DNA from: a virus | DNA length: 62,877 bases | IMG/VR virus record: IMGVR_UViG_3300046167_000556 | Span: 1-62,877 of that record | Strand: one strand, 5' to 3' | Shown: one piece after another, positions 41,431 to 52,411 of the stretch | Position numbering within the stretch: the first letter of the stretch is position 1 | Layout: every line of letters starts with the position of its first letter | Notes under the pieces: generated by a model | The model's input: only the letters and a program-made list of their open reading frames with translations | Told to the model about the DNA's origin: nothing | Databases searched by the model: none | Translations under genes and position numbers: made by a program

Positions 41431-41874
41431 TTATCTGTTTTTATCTTTATTAACGTTATTTATTGCTGTTTGTAAAACTTTATCTGTATACGTTTTACCT
41501 TTCATTATACTGTTTCGTTTTTCGCTAGTTGGAATATCTTCTTCACCTAACATTATTCGATACATTCGGCTTATTAGCTGTTTACACTTAAAGGATACTT
41601 TGTATATATGATATTTTTGAGTGGTTCTATTGCGTTTTCTCCACACAACAATCCAACCTTCTTTTAGTAACCTATTCCATCGTCTATTATCCCAGCTATA
41701 AGCGTATGTACCTATTTCAAAATCGTGTTTAGTAAAATAATCCATACAATCAAAATAAATAAGTAGTTCAAGATCTGCATCATTCAACCCATTATTTCTA
41801 CATGCCCATTTACGTATTACACGGTAATGTTTTAATAAATTTAATTCTTTTATGTCTTTAGCGTTAACTCGCAT
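41431..41874 (-). CDS. Putative winged-helix-like protein (147 aa)
   Basis: Helical, with NDADLELLIYFDCMDYFTKH and RLLKEGWIVVWRKRNR, then TTQKYHIYKVSFKCK, an arrangement like MarR/winged-helix proteins (helices, recognition helix, beta wing). Directly downstream of GroES (shared TAATG-like junction). May be a late regulator. Fold guess only. Confidence 0.45.
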   Translation of the reverse strand: MRVNAKDIKELNLLKHYRVIRKWACRNNGLNDADLELLIYFDCMDYFTKHDFEIGTYAYSWDNRRWNRLLKEGWIVVWRKRNRTTQKYHIYKVSFKCKQLISRMYRIMLGEEDIPTSEKRNSIMKGKTYTDKVLQTAINNVNKDKNR

Positions 41875-42134
41875 TACAATACAACAACTACGTCTTGATT
41901 TTTTATAACGTGTAGCTTTTCGTTTTCTATTTCTATTCCATGTCCAGCATTCCTGTCGAAATAGATTGTATCGTTTTTATCAACACCTACAACTTCTTCA
42001 CCGATCGATACAATAGTAGCTTTGCGGTATCTTATATCCTCTCTACTTTTTTCATTAAGAATCAAACCACCTTTTGTTTTAGTGGTTGACTCTTTAATGA
42101 TTTTTATTATTAAGTTTCTACCTATTGCTTTCAT
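41874..42134 (-). CDS. groES: GroES co-chaperonin
   Basis: 86 residues: MKAIGRNLIIKIIKES, mobile-loop region TKTKGGLIL, DTIYFDRNAGHGIEIENEKL, ending QDVVVVL. This is the GroES beta-barrel with mobile loop that caps GroEL. Overlaps groEL by 17 nt, downstream of it. Its mobile loop has the Gly-Gly-Leu/Ile hinge that contacts GroEL. Confidence 0.85.
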   Translation of the reverse strand: MKAIGRNLIIKIIKESTTKTKGGLILNEKSREDIRYRKATIVSIGEEVVGVDKNDTIYFDRNAGHGIEIENEKLHVIKNQDVVVVL

Positions 42135-43672
42135 CTTCTACTCTTAAGTTATTGATTACACAATCGGTTGATAATATTGTAGTAGCAACTGACGCTGCGT
42201 TTTTTAAAGCACTTTTAGTAACTAATAAAGGATCTATAATACCTTTTTTAATCATACTTACATTTTTACCAGTTACAACATCTATTCCTTTACCTTTGCC
42301 TTGCGGATATACTTCATCCAAACCAGCATTTTTTAATATAGTTAAGTAAGGCGCTTTAATAGCTTCTAGTAACACTTTTTCATTTTCGTTAGATGCTTTT
42401 ACTAGTGTAGCCGCATTTAATAAAGCAATTCCTCCACCTGGTACAATACCTTCTTTTATAGCTGCTTTTGTGGCACACATTGCATCTTCTACTCTATCTT
42501 GTTTTTCTTTAAGCTCAACTTCAGAACTTGCACCTACTTTTATAACTGCTACTTTACAAGAAAGTAAACCTAATCTTTTTTCTAATCTATTTATGTGACC
42601 TGGTAAAACTTCGTTTTCTAGTTCGACCTTGATTTCATTTATTACTTCTTGAACTTCTTTAGATGTATTTTCTACTTGTATAATAGTCTCCTCGCTGTTC
42701 GTAATGGACTTTAAACAAGTTCCAAGCAATTCTACCTCTATCATATCTAAGTCGTCTCCAAGGTCTTCATTTACGACCGTAGCACCTGTTAGCAACGCTA
42801 AGTCTTGAAGCTTCTGCTTTCTATATATTCCGAAATCAGGTGTATCTATGATATTAACCTTAATATTACCTTTCATTTTATTCATAGCTAATGCAGATAC
42901 AACTTGTTCATCTGCTTCACCTATAATTAGTAAAGGTTTGTTGTTTTTTATAACGTATTCTAATACACTTTGTATTTTACGTATGTTTTCTATTTTGTTT
43001 TCAACTAGTAGTACTAACGGGTTTTCAAGTACAGCTTCTTTTTTGCTTTCGTTTGTTATAAAGTGAAAGTTTTTTAAAGGTTTATCAATAGATGCTCCGT
43101 TTATTACTTCGTAGCTTGTATTGCTGTCATTTGATACTTCCATTGTTACAACTCCGTTTTTACCAACTTCCTTAAAAGCTTCGGCAATAACATTACCTAA
43201 ATCTTTATCGTTGTTAGCTGAAATTGTAGCTACATTGTTGATCATATCGCCTTCTACAGGTACCTGCTAACTTTTCTAAGTATTTAATCACTTTCTTAGT
43301 AGCTTGTTCAATACCTTTTTTCATTTCTCGCGATCCGCTGTTATTTGTAGCGTACGCCTTTGAAAGAATTGAGTGTGCTAAGACTGTAGCTGTTGTTGTT
43401 CCATCTCCAGCTTCTTTAACAGTTTGCCTAGCAGCTTCTTTTAGAAGTGTTGCACCCATATTTTCAATAGGATCTCTCAGTGTTATTGAATTTGCTACAG
43501 TTACACCATCTTTAGTAATAACTGGTTTACCAAACTCGTTTTCTAGCATAACACACTTTCCGCTTGCTCCTAATGTAGAACTTACAGCTTTCGTTAGTTT
43601 GTCAATGCCCTTAAACACATTATTTTTTGCCTCATCGCCGAAGCTGAGGTTTTTTACAATTGCGTTACTCAT
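42118..43672 (-). CDS. groEL: GroEL chaperonin (about 517 aa), frame broken near 43263
   Basis: Two ORFs (43672-43214 and 43245-42118) join to 517 residues on removing one G (+ strand CC at 43263-43264); the bridge becomes LEKLAVPVEGDMINNVAT. Equatorial motif GDGTTT (89-94), apical domain with NIIDTPDFGIYRKQKLQDLA, and VEDAMCATKAAIKEGIVPGG before the C-terminal equatorial part. No GGM tail. Phage GroEL with GroES folds large virion proteins; here beside fibre and capsid genes. A broken chaperonin would be useless, so the break is an indel error. Confidence 0.87.
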
Positions 43673-43748
43673 TTTATTTAATTATATTTAATTTTAGTAT
43701 TATAGTTGTATTATTACATGTTTCCCCTATAAATTACTATTTGTTTAG

Positions 43749-46700
43749 CTATTGCTTCAAGCTTTCTATTTCTTTTTCTAATTCGTTTATTTTGGTAATT
43801 AACTCTTTTATAGCCGCGGTATTGATAGCGATTATATTATTGTACTCCACGCTAAGAGGATTTTCTATACCATGAATTTTATTTTTATTTTGTAGTATAG
43901 CTGTTGGTATAACTTCTTTAACTTCCTGAGCCAAGAAGCCGTACTTATCCTCCAATTTAACACTTAAATCCTTTCTGCTTGATAAATTTGATTTCCAATC
44001 ATACTTAACTGGAGCCAGCTGATTTACTATATTAATTGGGTCTTCAATTTCTTTTATATTTTCTTTAAGTCTTTTGTCTGAAAAACTGCTAGCCGCTAAG
44101 ACGCTTGTTGTGTAAGAAGATGTATCCCCGGCTACCTGTATATCTCCCCAAAATTCTGCTACATTTGTTCCTGCTGTAACATCCCCAATCGCGGCATAAC
44201 CATCATTACTTCTAACTTGTAAACCGTTTTCGGCTAATACAACTCGTTTATTAGTTCCTGAGTTTTCTCTAAATACAACTGGTTGCAGACCACTATTTTC
44301 ACGCACACTAGCATAGGCTGTAACTGTTTTAGGTCCAGTATACGATGAACTTTGTATAGTTTTTACAGTAAGGTTTTTCCACTCGTGCTTTAGCTTAAAC
44401 TGTGTAACTTTTATCTCACTGTTTATTTCTAGGTCATTAAGTGTCCCTCCTATTTGGTCCGCAGGGCCCGCAAACGTACTACCAGCAATATCATCGTAGT
44501 AAAAATTCCATGGCCCACATCCGTTTGGTTCCCCGGTGTTTTCGTTGTATGTACCACCGTAATCAACCGATATGCCACCATAACGCGAAAGCGTATTTCC
44601 AACATCTCTTTGGACATTTCTATCAGCTAGTACTTGTTTAACTTCTTTTTCAGATGTAGAACCATCTTCATTGGTGATTGTAAATGTTATTTCAGCAGTT
44701 AGTTTGTAGTCGTAAGAAACAGGTGCACTAACCCAAACGTCAGGATGCTCAGGTTCGCACGTTTGTGGATTAGTGTACCCCAGTCGATAGCCACTCGCGA
44801 CCAGGTCTAAAGGTATATCTAAACCCAACCCCCCTCTTTTTTCTGGTATAAAGCCTGTAAATTTAAATACTATAGAGCTTCCAGTTGCAGTATAAGTGGT
44901 ATTATCCTCTACACTGGCATTCGCGTATTCTACAATATCACTAAATACAATATTACCGCTGCTATTAATAGTGCTAGCAGTAGCCATACCTCCTTGATTT
45001 CCCGTAAAATTCGTATCTACATAACTGACCGGAGTTATAGACGGCAAGTTTGTAGCGGCTATAGTAATTTCGCCATAGCCAGTAGACGGGAAGCGACCGG
45101 TGGGGTCTAATACTATAGAAGGGTTACTATGTCCTGATTTTAAAGCGTTATTTGTTACAACCCAATTACCTAATTTACCAGCTTCATGTATACCGTTAAA
45201 CTTAGCAGTGCCATCCGCGTTTATAAAAAACTTCTCAGCATGTATAGATCCGTTGTCTAGGTTTACAGCCATACCTTTGTCTGAGAAACCTTCGGTAGGA
45301 GTGGTAGTATGCTGATAATTCTTACTAGATATGATACCTGTTTTAATATTGCCACCGTTTATTTCCGTGCTACCGCTTTCTTCTAAAGCGCTGAATGTTA
45401 CAACTTGGTTAAAAGCAAAAGATCTTACAGGGGGTTGAAAAACAACTCTACCAACTCCACTGTTATCCGCTATTAGCAACGGGTTGTAAATATCTACTTC
45501 ATCACCTTCTAATAAAGTTAATGTTATTTGCGGGTTGTTTCCATCATTCACGTTAACACCTGTTAAGGAGTATTTAACGAAAGTGTTTGTTAATGTAACC
45601 TCTAAGTTTTCGTAAGGAGTGTAGTCAGAACCATGCTCTTGCAGTCTTAATCTAAGTCTACCACTACCTCTTGCCCAAACCGAAACAGTACCTGAATCTT
45701 TCCAGTAAGTAGCGCTGCTTGCTTGGACTCCGTGTGTCGCAATATACGGATCTTGAGCAGCTATTGTTCTACTTATTGTATAAACCCCAGGTTCCCCTGA
45801 AGCATAGCTAACTGATGCTCCATTGCCTCTGTACCAGTCTATAGGGTCTGATAGATGATGCACCTCATTTTCTGTTACATAATAGCTAGATGACCAGTAT
45901 TGATTTGAAGCGGTACCAGCTGCCATTTCGGGAGTTTCTGTACCCCAGTACGAAGGTAAATTAATAAACGACCCTTCGTTAAAATCGAAAGCATAACTAG
46001 AGCTAGATAATTGGGTTGGAGCTGTCGCTTTACCTGATTGATAAAAAACCACTCCTTTAGCAGTTCTTCCACCGTTTGCTCCATCAAGCCCAGGTAAACC
46101 ATTTGTACCCTCTGCTCCTCTTTGGTAATATATAGCCGGAGTTGACCACTCGCCTTTACTCCATGTGTTAGTCAATAGATCTCCGTTTGAATCAAATGTT
46201 TTTGTATTATAATACCTAACACTTGATACCCATTCCGTATCATCTACACTTGCAGTTGGATCATCTGTCCACCCTGCGGGTATTGTTTCTGTCGTTCCAT
46301 TGTATGAACCAGTTTCCGGAGCCTCCGGTTGAGTGTCTGAGACTTTATATATAAAACTTACATATGCTCCATCCGTACCGTCAATACCATCAGCCCCTGA
46401 AGGCCCTTTCGGCCCATCTGCACCTGCTATAGATTTTGAAATACTATATTCGGCAGTTAATATAACATCGGACGCAGCATTAGCTGTGGCTGCTGGAATA
46501 GTGGCTTTAAATACGGCAAATCCATTATTAGCTTGCAAATCAGATATTGTATATACGCCTGAAGAATCTATAGATGCTGTGATTTCGTTTTGAGAATCAA
46601 CTTCAAAAGCACAACTTGTTGTTACGTCTGCATTGCCAACAAATACTTTAAAAGTACCTCCTGAGCCTGTATAACTTGAAACAGTCCCATCTGCGGCTGC

Positions 46701-49700
46701 TGATACAACGTGAGCTGCGTTTGTCAAAAATGCTGTTGGAGCATCACTTCCATCTTGAACTCCATATATAGTAACTTCATCTGTTGCCACAAGTGTACCA
46801 TCATCATATAGCTCTACTTCTACAACAACACTGTCCCCGCTCGCTGGTTCACTTGCATCAAGCAATGTAAAAGTTGAAGTTGATGACGCAGCATCTCCCT
46901 GAGCCTCATCATTAATATAATATCTATATGTAGCCGTGCCCTCAACGTTTTGACCTACGGCATTAAATATTATCGTATCTGTTTCGGCTCCAGCGGTAGA
47001 GTAATTTATAACGTGTTTAGATGGGTTTAACTTGACCACTTTAGCATCTGCTCCGTTTGTACCGGCTTTTGATTTAGATATACTATAAGTTTGTGTTAGT
47101 ATTACATCCTCATCTGTATTAGCGAGGCTATTTGGTACCGTAGCTTGGAATATTGCAGTACCGCTGTCGGCTGTCATTTGTGAAATAATATAAACACCCT
47201 TAGGAGTGTCATTATCACTATTATTGTCTATTGTAACACCAACACCATTTTCTTCAATTTTGGCAAATTCACATTGCGAAGTTATATCGGTAGTTCCTAG
47301 AAGTACCTTAAATGCACCTCCTGCTTCAGAATACTCTCCAGTTACATTTCCATCACTATCTGCCGAGATAGTATGTGTTGCATTGGTTAAAAAACTAGTT
47401 AAAGCACTTTCTCCTAGTATTTTTTTCCACGTGTAATCACTAAAAGTAGTAGAATCAGCTTCTGTACTATCAACATAAGTACCAATATAATCACCTACAT
47501 CTTCACCATCAGGAAGAGTAAAATTTGCACCATCATTAGAGTATTTTATATGTAAATAACTAGAAACTCCAGGGTCACCGTTATCATAATCAACTCCTTT
47601 TTCTGGAACAAACTTAGTAGCAGGTCCATATACAAAATCTCCTTCTCCATTAGTTTGTACACCGGTTCTTATATAGTAATAAGTTTCACCTGCTGCTTGA
47701 GTAGTAACCCATGTGCCCCCATCTATAGAATATTCTACTATAACATTGTTACCAGCAATTCCGTCATCATAATCCCTTCCTTTTACAGGGCTATAACCAT
47801 CTTTGACACCGTATATAGATATAGAATCTTCAGCTACTAAAGTATCATCATCATATAGTTTTACTTTAACAACAACATTTTCTCCACTAGATGGTTCATC
47901 CTCTTCTGGTAGCGTAAATGTTGATAAAAGACCTAGCTCTTGCTTTTTATTATCACCAACATAAAATTCATACCCTGCTGTACCTTCTATATTTTGAGGA
48001 GTAGTAGTAAATGTTATAGCGTCAGTTTCTACATCAATTAATTTATCGTCTACCTCATCATATACAGTGGAATAACTTATAAAGTGTTTTGAAGGACTTA
48101 GTTTAACTGTCTTTGCATTTGCTCCTGGTATTCCTTGAGGTCCTTGAATATTTCCAGCATTAACCCAAGCCGACCCATCCCATACGTACAAATTCCCATC
48201 TACTAAGTATCCATCTCCATTTGTAACCCCAGATGTTGGTAAGTCATTGACTGTGTCTACAGAGCCTATTATATTAACAGAAGTTCCATCTGTACCTGCT
48301 ATTTTATCAAAAGTAATACCCGAAACGCTGTCACCGTCTGTCCATTCTCCATTATAAAAAGCTATATGAGTAAGCGTTCCTTTCGTAGTTGACGCGTTTG
48401 TTCCAACTGTATCTTCTGCATATATAACAGTGGTTGTAAAACTAGCTGGTACATCAGACAAGTCGCCAAATGTTATTGTACCAATAGCCCCTTGTTTTAT
48501 TTTCACGACTCCATCTACAACTTCAAATGGTGCTGTACTGCTGCTATCGTTATATATTTTAAAGCTATCTGCTAAAAAGCTAACCTCTGATCCTTCGTTG
48601 TTGGCTAATAGTTTCATACCGGCAACATTGCCATTGGCATCAACTTGTAACCCATACGTGCTCTCTAAAGCGCCATCTACCCTGGCTACTACGTTCGCTG
48701 TTTCTTTTACGGCAGCATAAATACCTAAAAACTCTAATTCCGTATCATCCGCTAAATTTTCAGCTAGCGATAGTGTTATATTATTTCCATCAACAACGGA
48801 CACAAAAGTACCAGGTGTTATACCAGCTCCTTTAATCTGAAACCCCTCACGTATTGTTCCTGAAACATTATCTACCGTTATAGATGTGTTACCTGTAAAC
48901 GATACTGTTGTCTCGTTTTCTAAATATATTTCATTATCTAAAAATATGTTTTCTTGCTCTATAGCCTCAACACGCCATCTAAGATCCCTGTTTATTGTGG
49001 AATCTTGAGCAGAGTACGTGACATATTGCCCAACTTCAATATCAGAATTAGCAGCAGTGAGCACAAGTTGTTTTGTTCCTGAAACAGCTCCATCCAATGT
49101 TGCAGTGACAGGAGCGCCAGCGCTTCCGTTAACAAGAGCTGTTGCTTGAGATTGTGGCGTACCGTCTAATTTATCAATACCAACCGCAGCACTCAAGTTA
49201 TTTACATATCCTGCTGTAGCAGAATTTGCATCAACCTCGTTATTAACAGCTGTTTTAAAGTCCGCGGATAAAGATGTATTAAAATTATTATCACTATCAA
49301 AAGCACCAAGCTCAGCACCAAGATTTGAAACCTTAGAAGCAGTCGCGGAATCAGTATCGACTGTTGTTATTACAGTATCTAAATAATCAGATGATCCGCT
49401 TATTGAAAAATTATTGTTGGTATCAAACGACCCAAACTTAGCGGACATAGACGTAATTTTGCTTGCAGTAGCGCCTATTCTGCTATCGTCTGTTAGTGTC
49501 CAAATGCGAACACCAACGTTGCTAGGATCTTCGTCTACTATATATACTTTATTATTGTCATTTGTATCATACCATATTGAAGCATCCGGAATAACTTGCT
49601 CGGATGTACTATCGGAATAAATAGAAGGAGTATCATCCTGTCTATAAACATTGGGCTTAGTGCTTACTATAGCACCAAGTTCTGTTAATTTTTGAGCATC

Positions 49701-50759
49701 AGCATAATTTGTTGCTGATTCCCTTTCCATGACACTATTAGCGAAAGATTCACTAAGGTTAGTTATATTACCTTCAGCGTCATATTCCCCAAAACTACCC
49801 GCTAAGTTTGTAGCAAAAGTAGAATTATTACCAATGTCAGTCGTATGCGTTTGTAATGTCTGTGTAGCAGTCGCACTAGAATCCACCAATGACCCAATAC
49901 GAGAATCATCGGTTTCTTGCCATTCCTTCGGAGGCCCCTCTACTAACATGTATAATTTATTCCCCTCTGATGTATTATACCACAATGATCCAGCAGGCTC
50001 GTCAGTGGCAGGTATATCATTTTGCCTAAATATATTTGGTTTAGTAGAAACAGTTGAAGAGAGATTTGTTACGCTTTGCGATGTAGCGTAGTCAGTTGTG
50101 TTTTCTGTAGACATTACGCTATTTGCAAATGACTCAGACAATAACCCTGTTTCAGTATCAAAAATCCGTGAGGTAAGATTTGTTACATCAGACGTTCTTG
50201 CTAAGTTTTCTGTGTTTGAAGTGCTAAGTACATTATTAGCAAATGACTCAGAAAGAGATACTAAGTTACCGTTTTCGTCAAACGTACCTAATTCGCTTTG
50301 CAGTATGGTAAAAGATTCAGCGCTTGCCAAATCAGCTGTAGATTCGCTCATTAAACCTTGCACAGCTACTGTATCAGAATATGAAGCCAGCCTTCCGTTT
50401 ACATAGCTTTGGTAATCTGTTTGTACCTGCATCTCTATCCGACTAATAGCTCCGTTTAAATTAGCTTGTGTTTCAATTTTTAATTCGGCTAAGCCGGAAG
50501 ATATAGTATCTACGGATCCTGCGGTCGCATATCCCCCTATAGTTAAAACGTTATCTTCAATACTCATATAATCCTGAAGTTCTGAAACGAAGTCTATAGC
50601 AGATGGGTTATTACCTAATTGAATAAAGCCAGATACATAGTCCGCTACCTGACCTATCGATACAGAAAGAGTACGTTGCTCTTCTGTGGAATCTGATAAA
50701 AGCAACACATCATCTCCAGTTAAGTTTTCTACTCTAGGATAACTGTATATTGTAGCCAT
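43749..50759 (-). CDS. Tail fibre (2336 aa) with C-terminal S74 intramolecular chaperone
   Basis: N-terminus MATIYSYPRVENLTGDDVLL is shared with the 430-residue protein upstream, so it is probably the virion anchor. The first ~500 residues contain repeats (NLSESFANSVM, FGSFD/LGAFDSDNNF). Then collagen-like runs (GPQGIPGANAK, GADGPKGPSGADGIDGTD, GTNGLPGLDGANGG) alternate with repeated modules starting VKLNPSKH. A Trp/Gly-rich beta region (about 1590-1720) looks carbohydrate-binding. Residues ~2225-2336 are a peptidase S74 chaperone (FSDKRLKENIKEIEDP ... KYGFLAQEVKEVIPTAI) that cleaves itself after trimer folding. Intact over 7 kb. Confidence 0.9.
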   Translation of the reverse strand: MATIYSYPRVENLTGDDVLLLSDSTEEQRTLSVSIGQVADYVSGFIQLGNNPSAIDFVSELQDYMSIEDNVLTIGGYATAGSVDTISSGLAELKIETQANLNGAISRIEMQVQTDYQSYVNGRLASYSDTVAVQGLMSESTADLASAESFTILQSELGTFDENGNLVSLSESFANNVLSTSNTENLARTSDVTNLTSRIFDTETGLLSESFANSVMSTENTTDYATSQSVTNLSSTVSTKPNIFRQNDIPATDEPAGSLWYNTSEGNKLYMLVEGPPKEWQETDDSRIGSLVDSSATATQTLQTHTTDIGNNSTFATNLAGSFGEYDAEGNITNLSESFANSVMERESATNYADAQKLTELGAIVSTKPNVYRQDDTPSIYSDSTSEQVIPDASIWYDTNDNNKVYIVDEDPSNVGVRIWTLTDDSRIGATASKITSMSAKFGSFDTNNNFSISGSSDYLDTVITTVDTDSATASKVSNLGAELGAFDSDNNFNTSLSADFKTAVNNEVDANSATAGYVNNLSAAVGIDKLDGTPQSQATALVNGSAGAPVTATLDGAVSGTKQLVLTAANSDIEVGQYVTYSAQDSTINRDLRWRVEAIEQENIFLDNEIYLENETTVSFTGNTSITVDNVSGTIREGFQIKGAGITPGTFVSVVDGNNITLSLAENLADDTELEFLGIYAAVKETANVVARVDGALESTYGLQVDANGNVAGMKLLANNEGSEVSFLADSFKIYNDSSSTAPFEVVDGVVKIKQGAIGTITFGDLSDVPASFTTTVIYAEDTVGTNASTTKGTLTHIAFYNGEWTDGDSVSGITFDKIAGTDGTSVNIIGSVDTVNDLPTSGVTNGDGYLVDGNLYVWDGSAWVNAGNIQGPQGIPGANAKTVKLSPSKHFISYSTVYDEVDDKLIDVETDAITFTTTPQNIEGTAGYEFYVGDNKKQELGLLSTFTLPEEDEPSSGENVVVKVKLYDDDTLVAEDSISIYGVKDGYSPVKGRDYDDGIAGNNVIVEYSIDGGTWVTTQAAGETYYYIRTGVQTNGEGDFVYGPATKFVPEKGVDYDNGDPGVSSYLHIKYSNDGANFTLPDGEDVGDYIGTYVDSTEADSTTFSDYTWKKILGESALTSFLTNATHTISADSDGNVTGEYSEAGGAFKVLLGTTDITSQCEFAKIEENGVGVTIDNNSDNDTPKGVYIISQMTADSGTAIFQATVPNSLANTDEDVILTQTYSISKSKAGTNGADAKVVKLNPSKHVINYSTAGAETDTIIFNAVGQNVEGTATYRYYINDEAQGDAASSTSTFTLLDASEPASGDSVVVEVELYDDGTLVATDEVTIYGVQDGSDAPTAFLTNAAHVVSAAADGTVSSYTGSGGTFKVFVGNADVTTSCAFEVDSQNEITASIDSSGVYTISDLQANNGFAVFKATIPAATANAASDVILTAEYSISKSIAGADGPKGPSGADGIDGTDGAYVSFIYKVSDTQPEAPETGSYNGTTETIPAGWTDDPTASVDDTEWVSSVRYYNTKTFDSNGDLLTNTWSKGEWSTPAIYYQRGAEGTNGLPGLDGANGGRTAKGVVFYQSGKATAPTQLSSSSYAFDFNEGSFINLPSYWGTETPEMAAGTASNQYWSSSYYVTENEVHHLSDPIDWYRGNGASVSYASGEPGVYTISRTIAAQDPYIATHGVQASSATYWKDSGTVSVWARGSGRLRLRLQEHGSDYTPYENLEVTLTNTFVKYSLTGVNVNDGNNPQITLTLLEGDEVDIYNPLLIADNSGVGRVVFQPPVRSFAFNQVVTFSALEESGSTEINGGNIKTGIISSKNYQHTTTPTEGFSDKGMAVNLDNGSIHAEKFFINADGTAKFNGIHEAGKLGNWVVTNNALKSGHSNPSIVLDPTGRFPSTGYGEITIAATNLPSITPVSYVDTNFTGNQGGMATASTINSSGNIVFSDIVEYANASVEDNTTYTATGSSIVFKFTGFIPEKRGGLGLDIPLDLVASGYRLGYTNPQTCEPEHPDVWVSAPVSYDYKLTAEITFTITNEDGSTSEKEVKQVLADRNVQRDVGNTLSRYGGISVDYGGTYNENTGEPNGCGPWNFYYDDIAGSTFAGPADQIGGTLNDLEINSEIKVTQFKLKHEWKNLTVKTIQSSSYTGPKTVTAYASVRENSGLQPVVFRENSGTNKRVVLAENGLQVRSNDGYAAIGDVTAGTNVAEFWGDIQVAGDTSSYTTSVLAASSFSDKRLKENIKEIEDPINIVNQLAPVKYDWKSNLSSRKDLSVKLEDKYGFLAQEVKEVIPTAILQNKNKIHGIENPLSVEYNNIIAINTAAIKELITKINELEKEIESLKQ

Positions 50760-50788
50760 ATATTACTTTTTGTTTGTTTTTTTCTTTT

Positions 50789-51105
50789 TTACACCCATGG
50801 TATCCCCTTTTTAAGCGGAGGATTCACAATAGCTTCCTTGTTAGCTAAAGCTGCTGCGTCTATATTTGTTTCTGTTTGTAAAACAACCTATTGCCCCCAG
50901 ATCATCTTTAACCCAGCCCAATACTACTTCTTCAGTAAGATCTTCATAGGGAATATAGTCAGTCCCCCGGTACACCCTTGTATTCACTAATAAACACTTC
51001 ACGAGCATAACCAGGACCGTCTGTTTTTTCGCATACCGTAGTAACTTCCGCTACATACCCATCTGATACTCGATGATTCATTTCTAATACTTTCCAATTT
51101 GCCAT
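50789..51105 (-). CDS. DUF7936-like small tail protein (104 aa), frame broken twice
   Basis: ATG at 51105: MANWKVLEMNHRVSDGYVAE. Removing one C from 50964-50968 and one from 50887-50888 restores YIPYEDLTEEVVLGWVKDDL, then NPPLKKGIPWV. This is the pattern of a small phage protein (IPYEDLTE..V.GWVK ... G.PW) found beside tail fibres and thought to be a tail-assembly factor. It sits between the two fibre genes. Reads as two short unrelated ORFs unless corrected. Confidence 0.65.
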
Positions 51106-51115
51106 TTGTTTTATT

Positions 51116-52408
51116 TTATGTCATTCTTATTTTAACTGTACTTCCAGTTCTATATAATTGTCCTACTTCAACTCCGCCTGCCGCTGCTGCCGTGTCATCC
51201 GTATAAGAAGAGCTATAGAGCAAAGCCCACGCCATAATCTGCATAGAGTCACCCGCACTTGTATCGCCCGCGGATGTTGGTTTGCCCCTGAACTCCCAAG
51301 CTGTTCGTCTTGTTTCATTGTTTACCCCAACCCCGAAAGCTACGGTTGACCTGCCGTTTGGGTTATCAGACCTAAGAACAGTAGGGTCAGAAAATTGCCC
51401 TAGAATAATAGTATTGTCCGTAGCGGGTTTATTTTCTCTACCGATTAAATAAGTTCTTTTTTTGTCTAAAACATCGTTGTGATCTCCTATTGCAAATGAT
51501 TTAAAATTAATATTATAATTTCCAAAACCAAATGCATATGCTTTTTCAGAGGCATTGAGGCTATTGTTAGTACCAACGGCCGCAGATGCAGAACCTACAA
51601 CTGTATTAGACTTTCCAAAAGCATATGACTCATCACCAGTAATTGCATTTTGTTGACCAACTGAATATGTTCTATCAGCAGTAGAACTATTACCAGCACC
51701 AATAGTATAAGCCCCTTGATTGTCGCTGTTTACAATATTATTCGTACCTAAACAAACTATACGATCACCTAAAACATTGTTTAAGTGCCCAAATACCAGT
51801 ATAGACCCAAAACCATCACCTGTTTCCGCAACTATATTTCTATCACCTAAAACAATAGTGTCAATAGAATCTACGGTGTTATCTCTACCAATTACAAATT
51901 GTCTTGGAACGCCTGAAGAAGTAACATTATCAACACCAGCCACAAAGCTAGTTCCGCTATTTGTTTGGTTCCTTTGCCCAACGGTTAATGAATAACTACT
52001 GTTAGCTCGATTATCTATACCTATAACAGCTGAGTCTGAAACATCTGTCGATGTTACTTGGTTATCAACCCCTACAGCCAAGAGTTTTGTTGTGCTCGCT
52101 ATAAAGACATTGCCGTTACCCACAGATAAAGTATAGTTAGCTCCCAATTCAGGATCATTAACTCTTATCGGTATCCCTATAGTAATATTGTTACCATTAT
52201 GTTGTTTAATAGCAGAGTCACCTATGGCCCTGGCATCTGTAAATACAGGTATTGTGTTAACTGTACCGTTTACATTATCAGGTTTTTCTGCCAAGTCAAT
52301 TATTGATCCTACTGTAAAGTTTTTTGTTACTTTACCTGTAATATCAGTACCTACTATTAAATCCCCCGACTCAGGAGTTACCGTCGGGTATGAATAAATT
52401 ATTGCCAT
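51116..52408 (-). CDS. YadA-head-like tail spike/fibre protein (430 aa)
   Basis: N-terminus MAIIYSYPTVTPESGDLIVG matches that of the 2336-residue fibre. Residues ~85-340 are degenerate repeats of about 14-28 residues built on (V/I)G..N with S.A.G (VGNGNV, VGQRNQT, IGRDNTV, VGTNNSL, IGDHND), the left-handed beta-roll of trimeric autotransporter heads. Such heads bind host surfaces. It ends EVGQLYRTGSTVKIRMT, a short trimer cap. Second gene of the late operon. Confidence 0.75.
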   Translation of the reverse strand: MAIIYSYPTVTPESGDLIVGTDITGKVTKNFTVGSIIDLAEKPDNVNGTVNTIPVFTDARAIGDSAIKQHNGNNITIGIPIRVNDPELGANYTLSVGNGNVFIASTTKLLAVGVDNQVTSTDVSDSAVIGIDNRANSSYSLTVGQRNQTNSGTSFVAGVDNVTSSGVPRQFVIGRDNTVDSIDTIVLGDRNIVAETGDGFGSILVFGHLNNVLGDRIVCLGTNNIVNSDNQGAYTIGAGNSSTADRTYSVGQQNAITGDESYAFGKSNTVVGSASAAVGTNNSLNASEKAYAFGFGNYNINFKSFAIGDHNDVLDKKRTYLIGRENKPATDNTIILGQFSDPTVLRSDNPNGRSTVAFGVGVNNETRRTAWEFRGKPTSAGDTSAGDSMQIMAWALLYSSSYTDDTAAAAGGVEVGQLYRTGSTVKIRMT

Positions 52409-52411
52409 GTG

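Noticed and set aside
42118-43672. GroEL as two separate genes or programmed frameshift
   Set aside because: The break sits at a short G run with no slippery pattern, and 19 similar breaks occur in other single-copy essential genes; an indel error is simpler.
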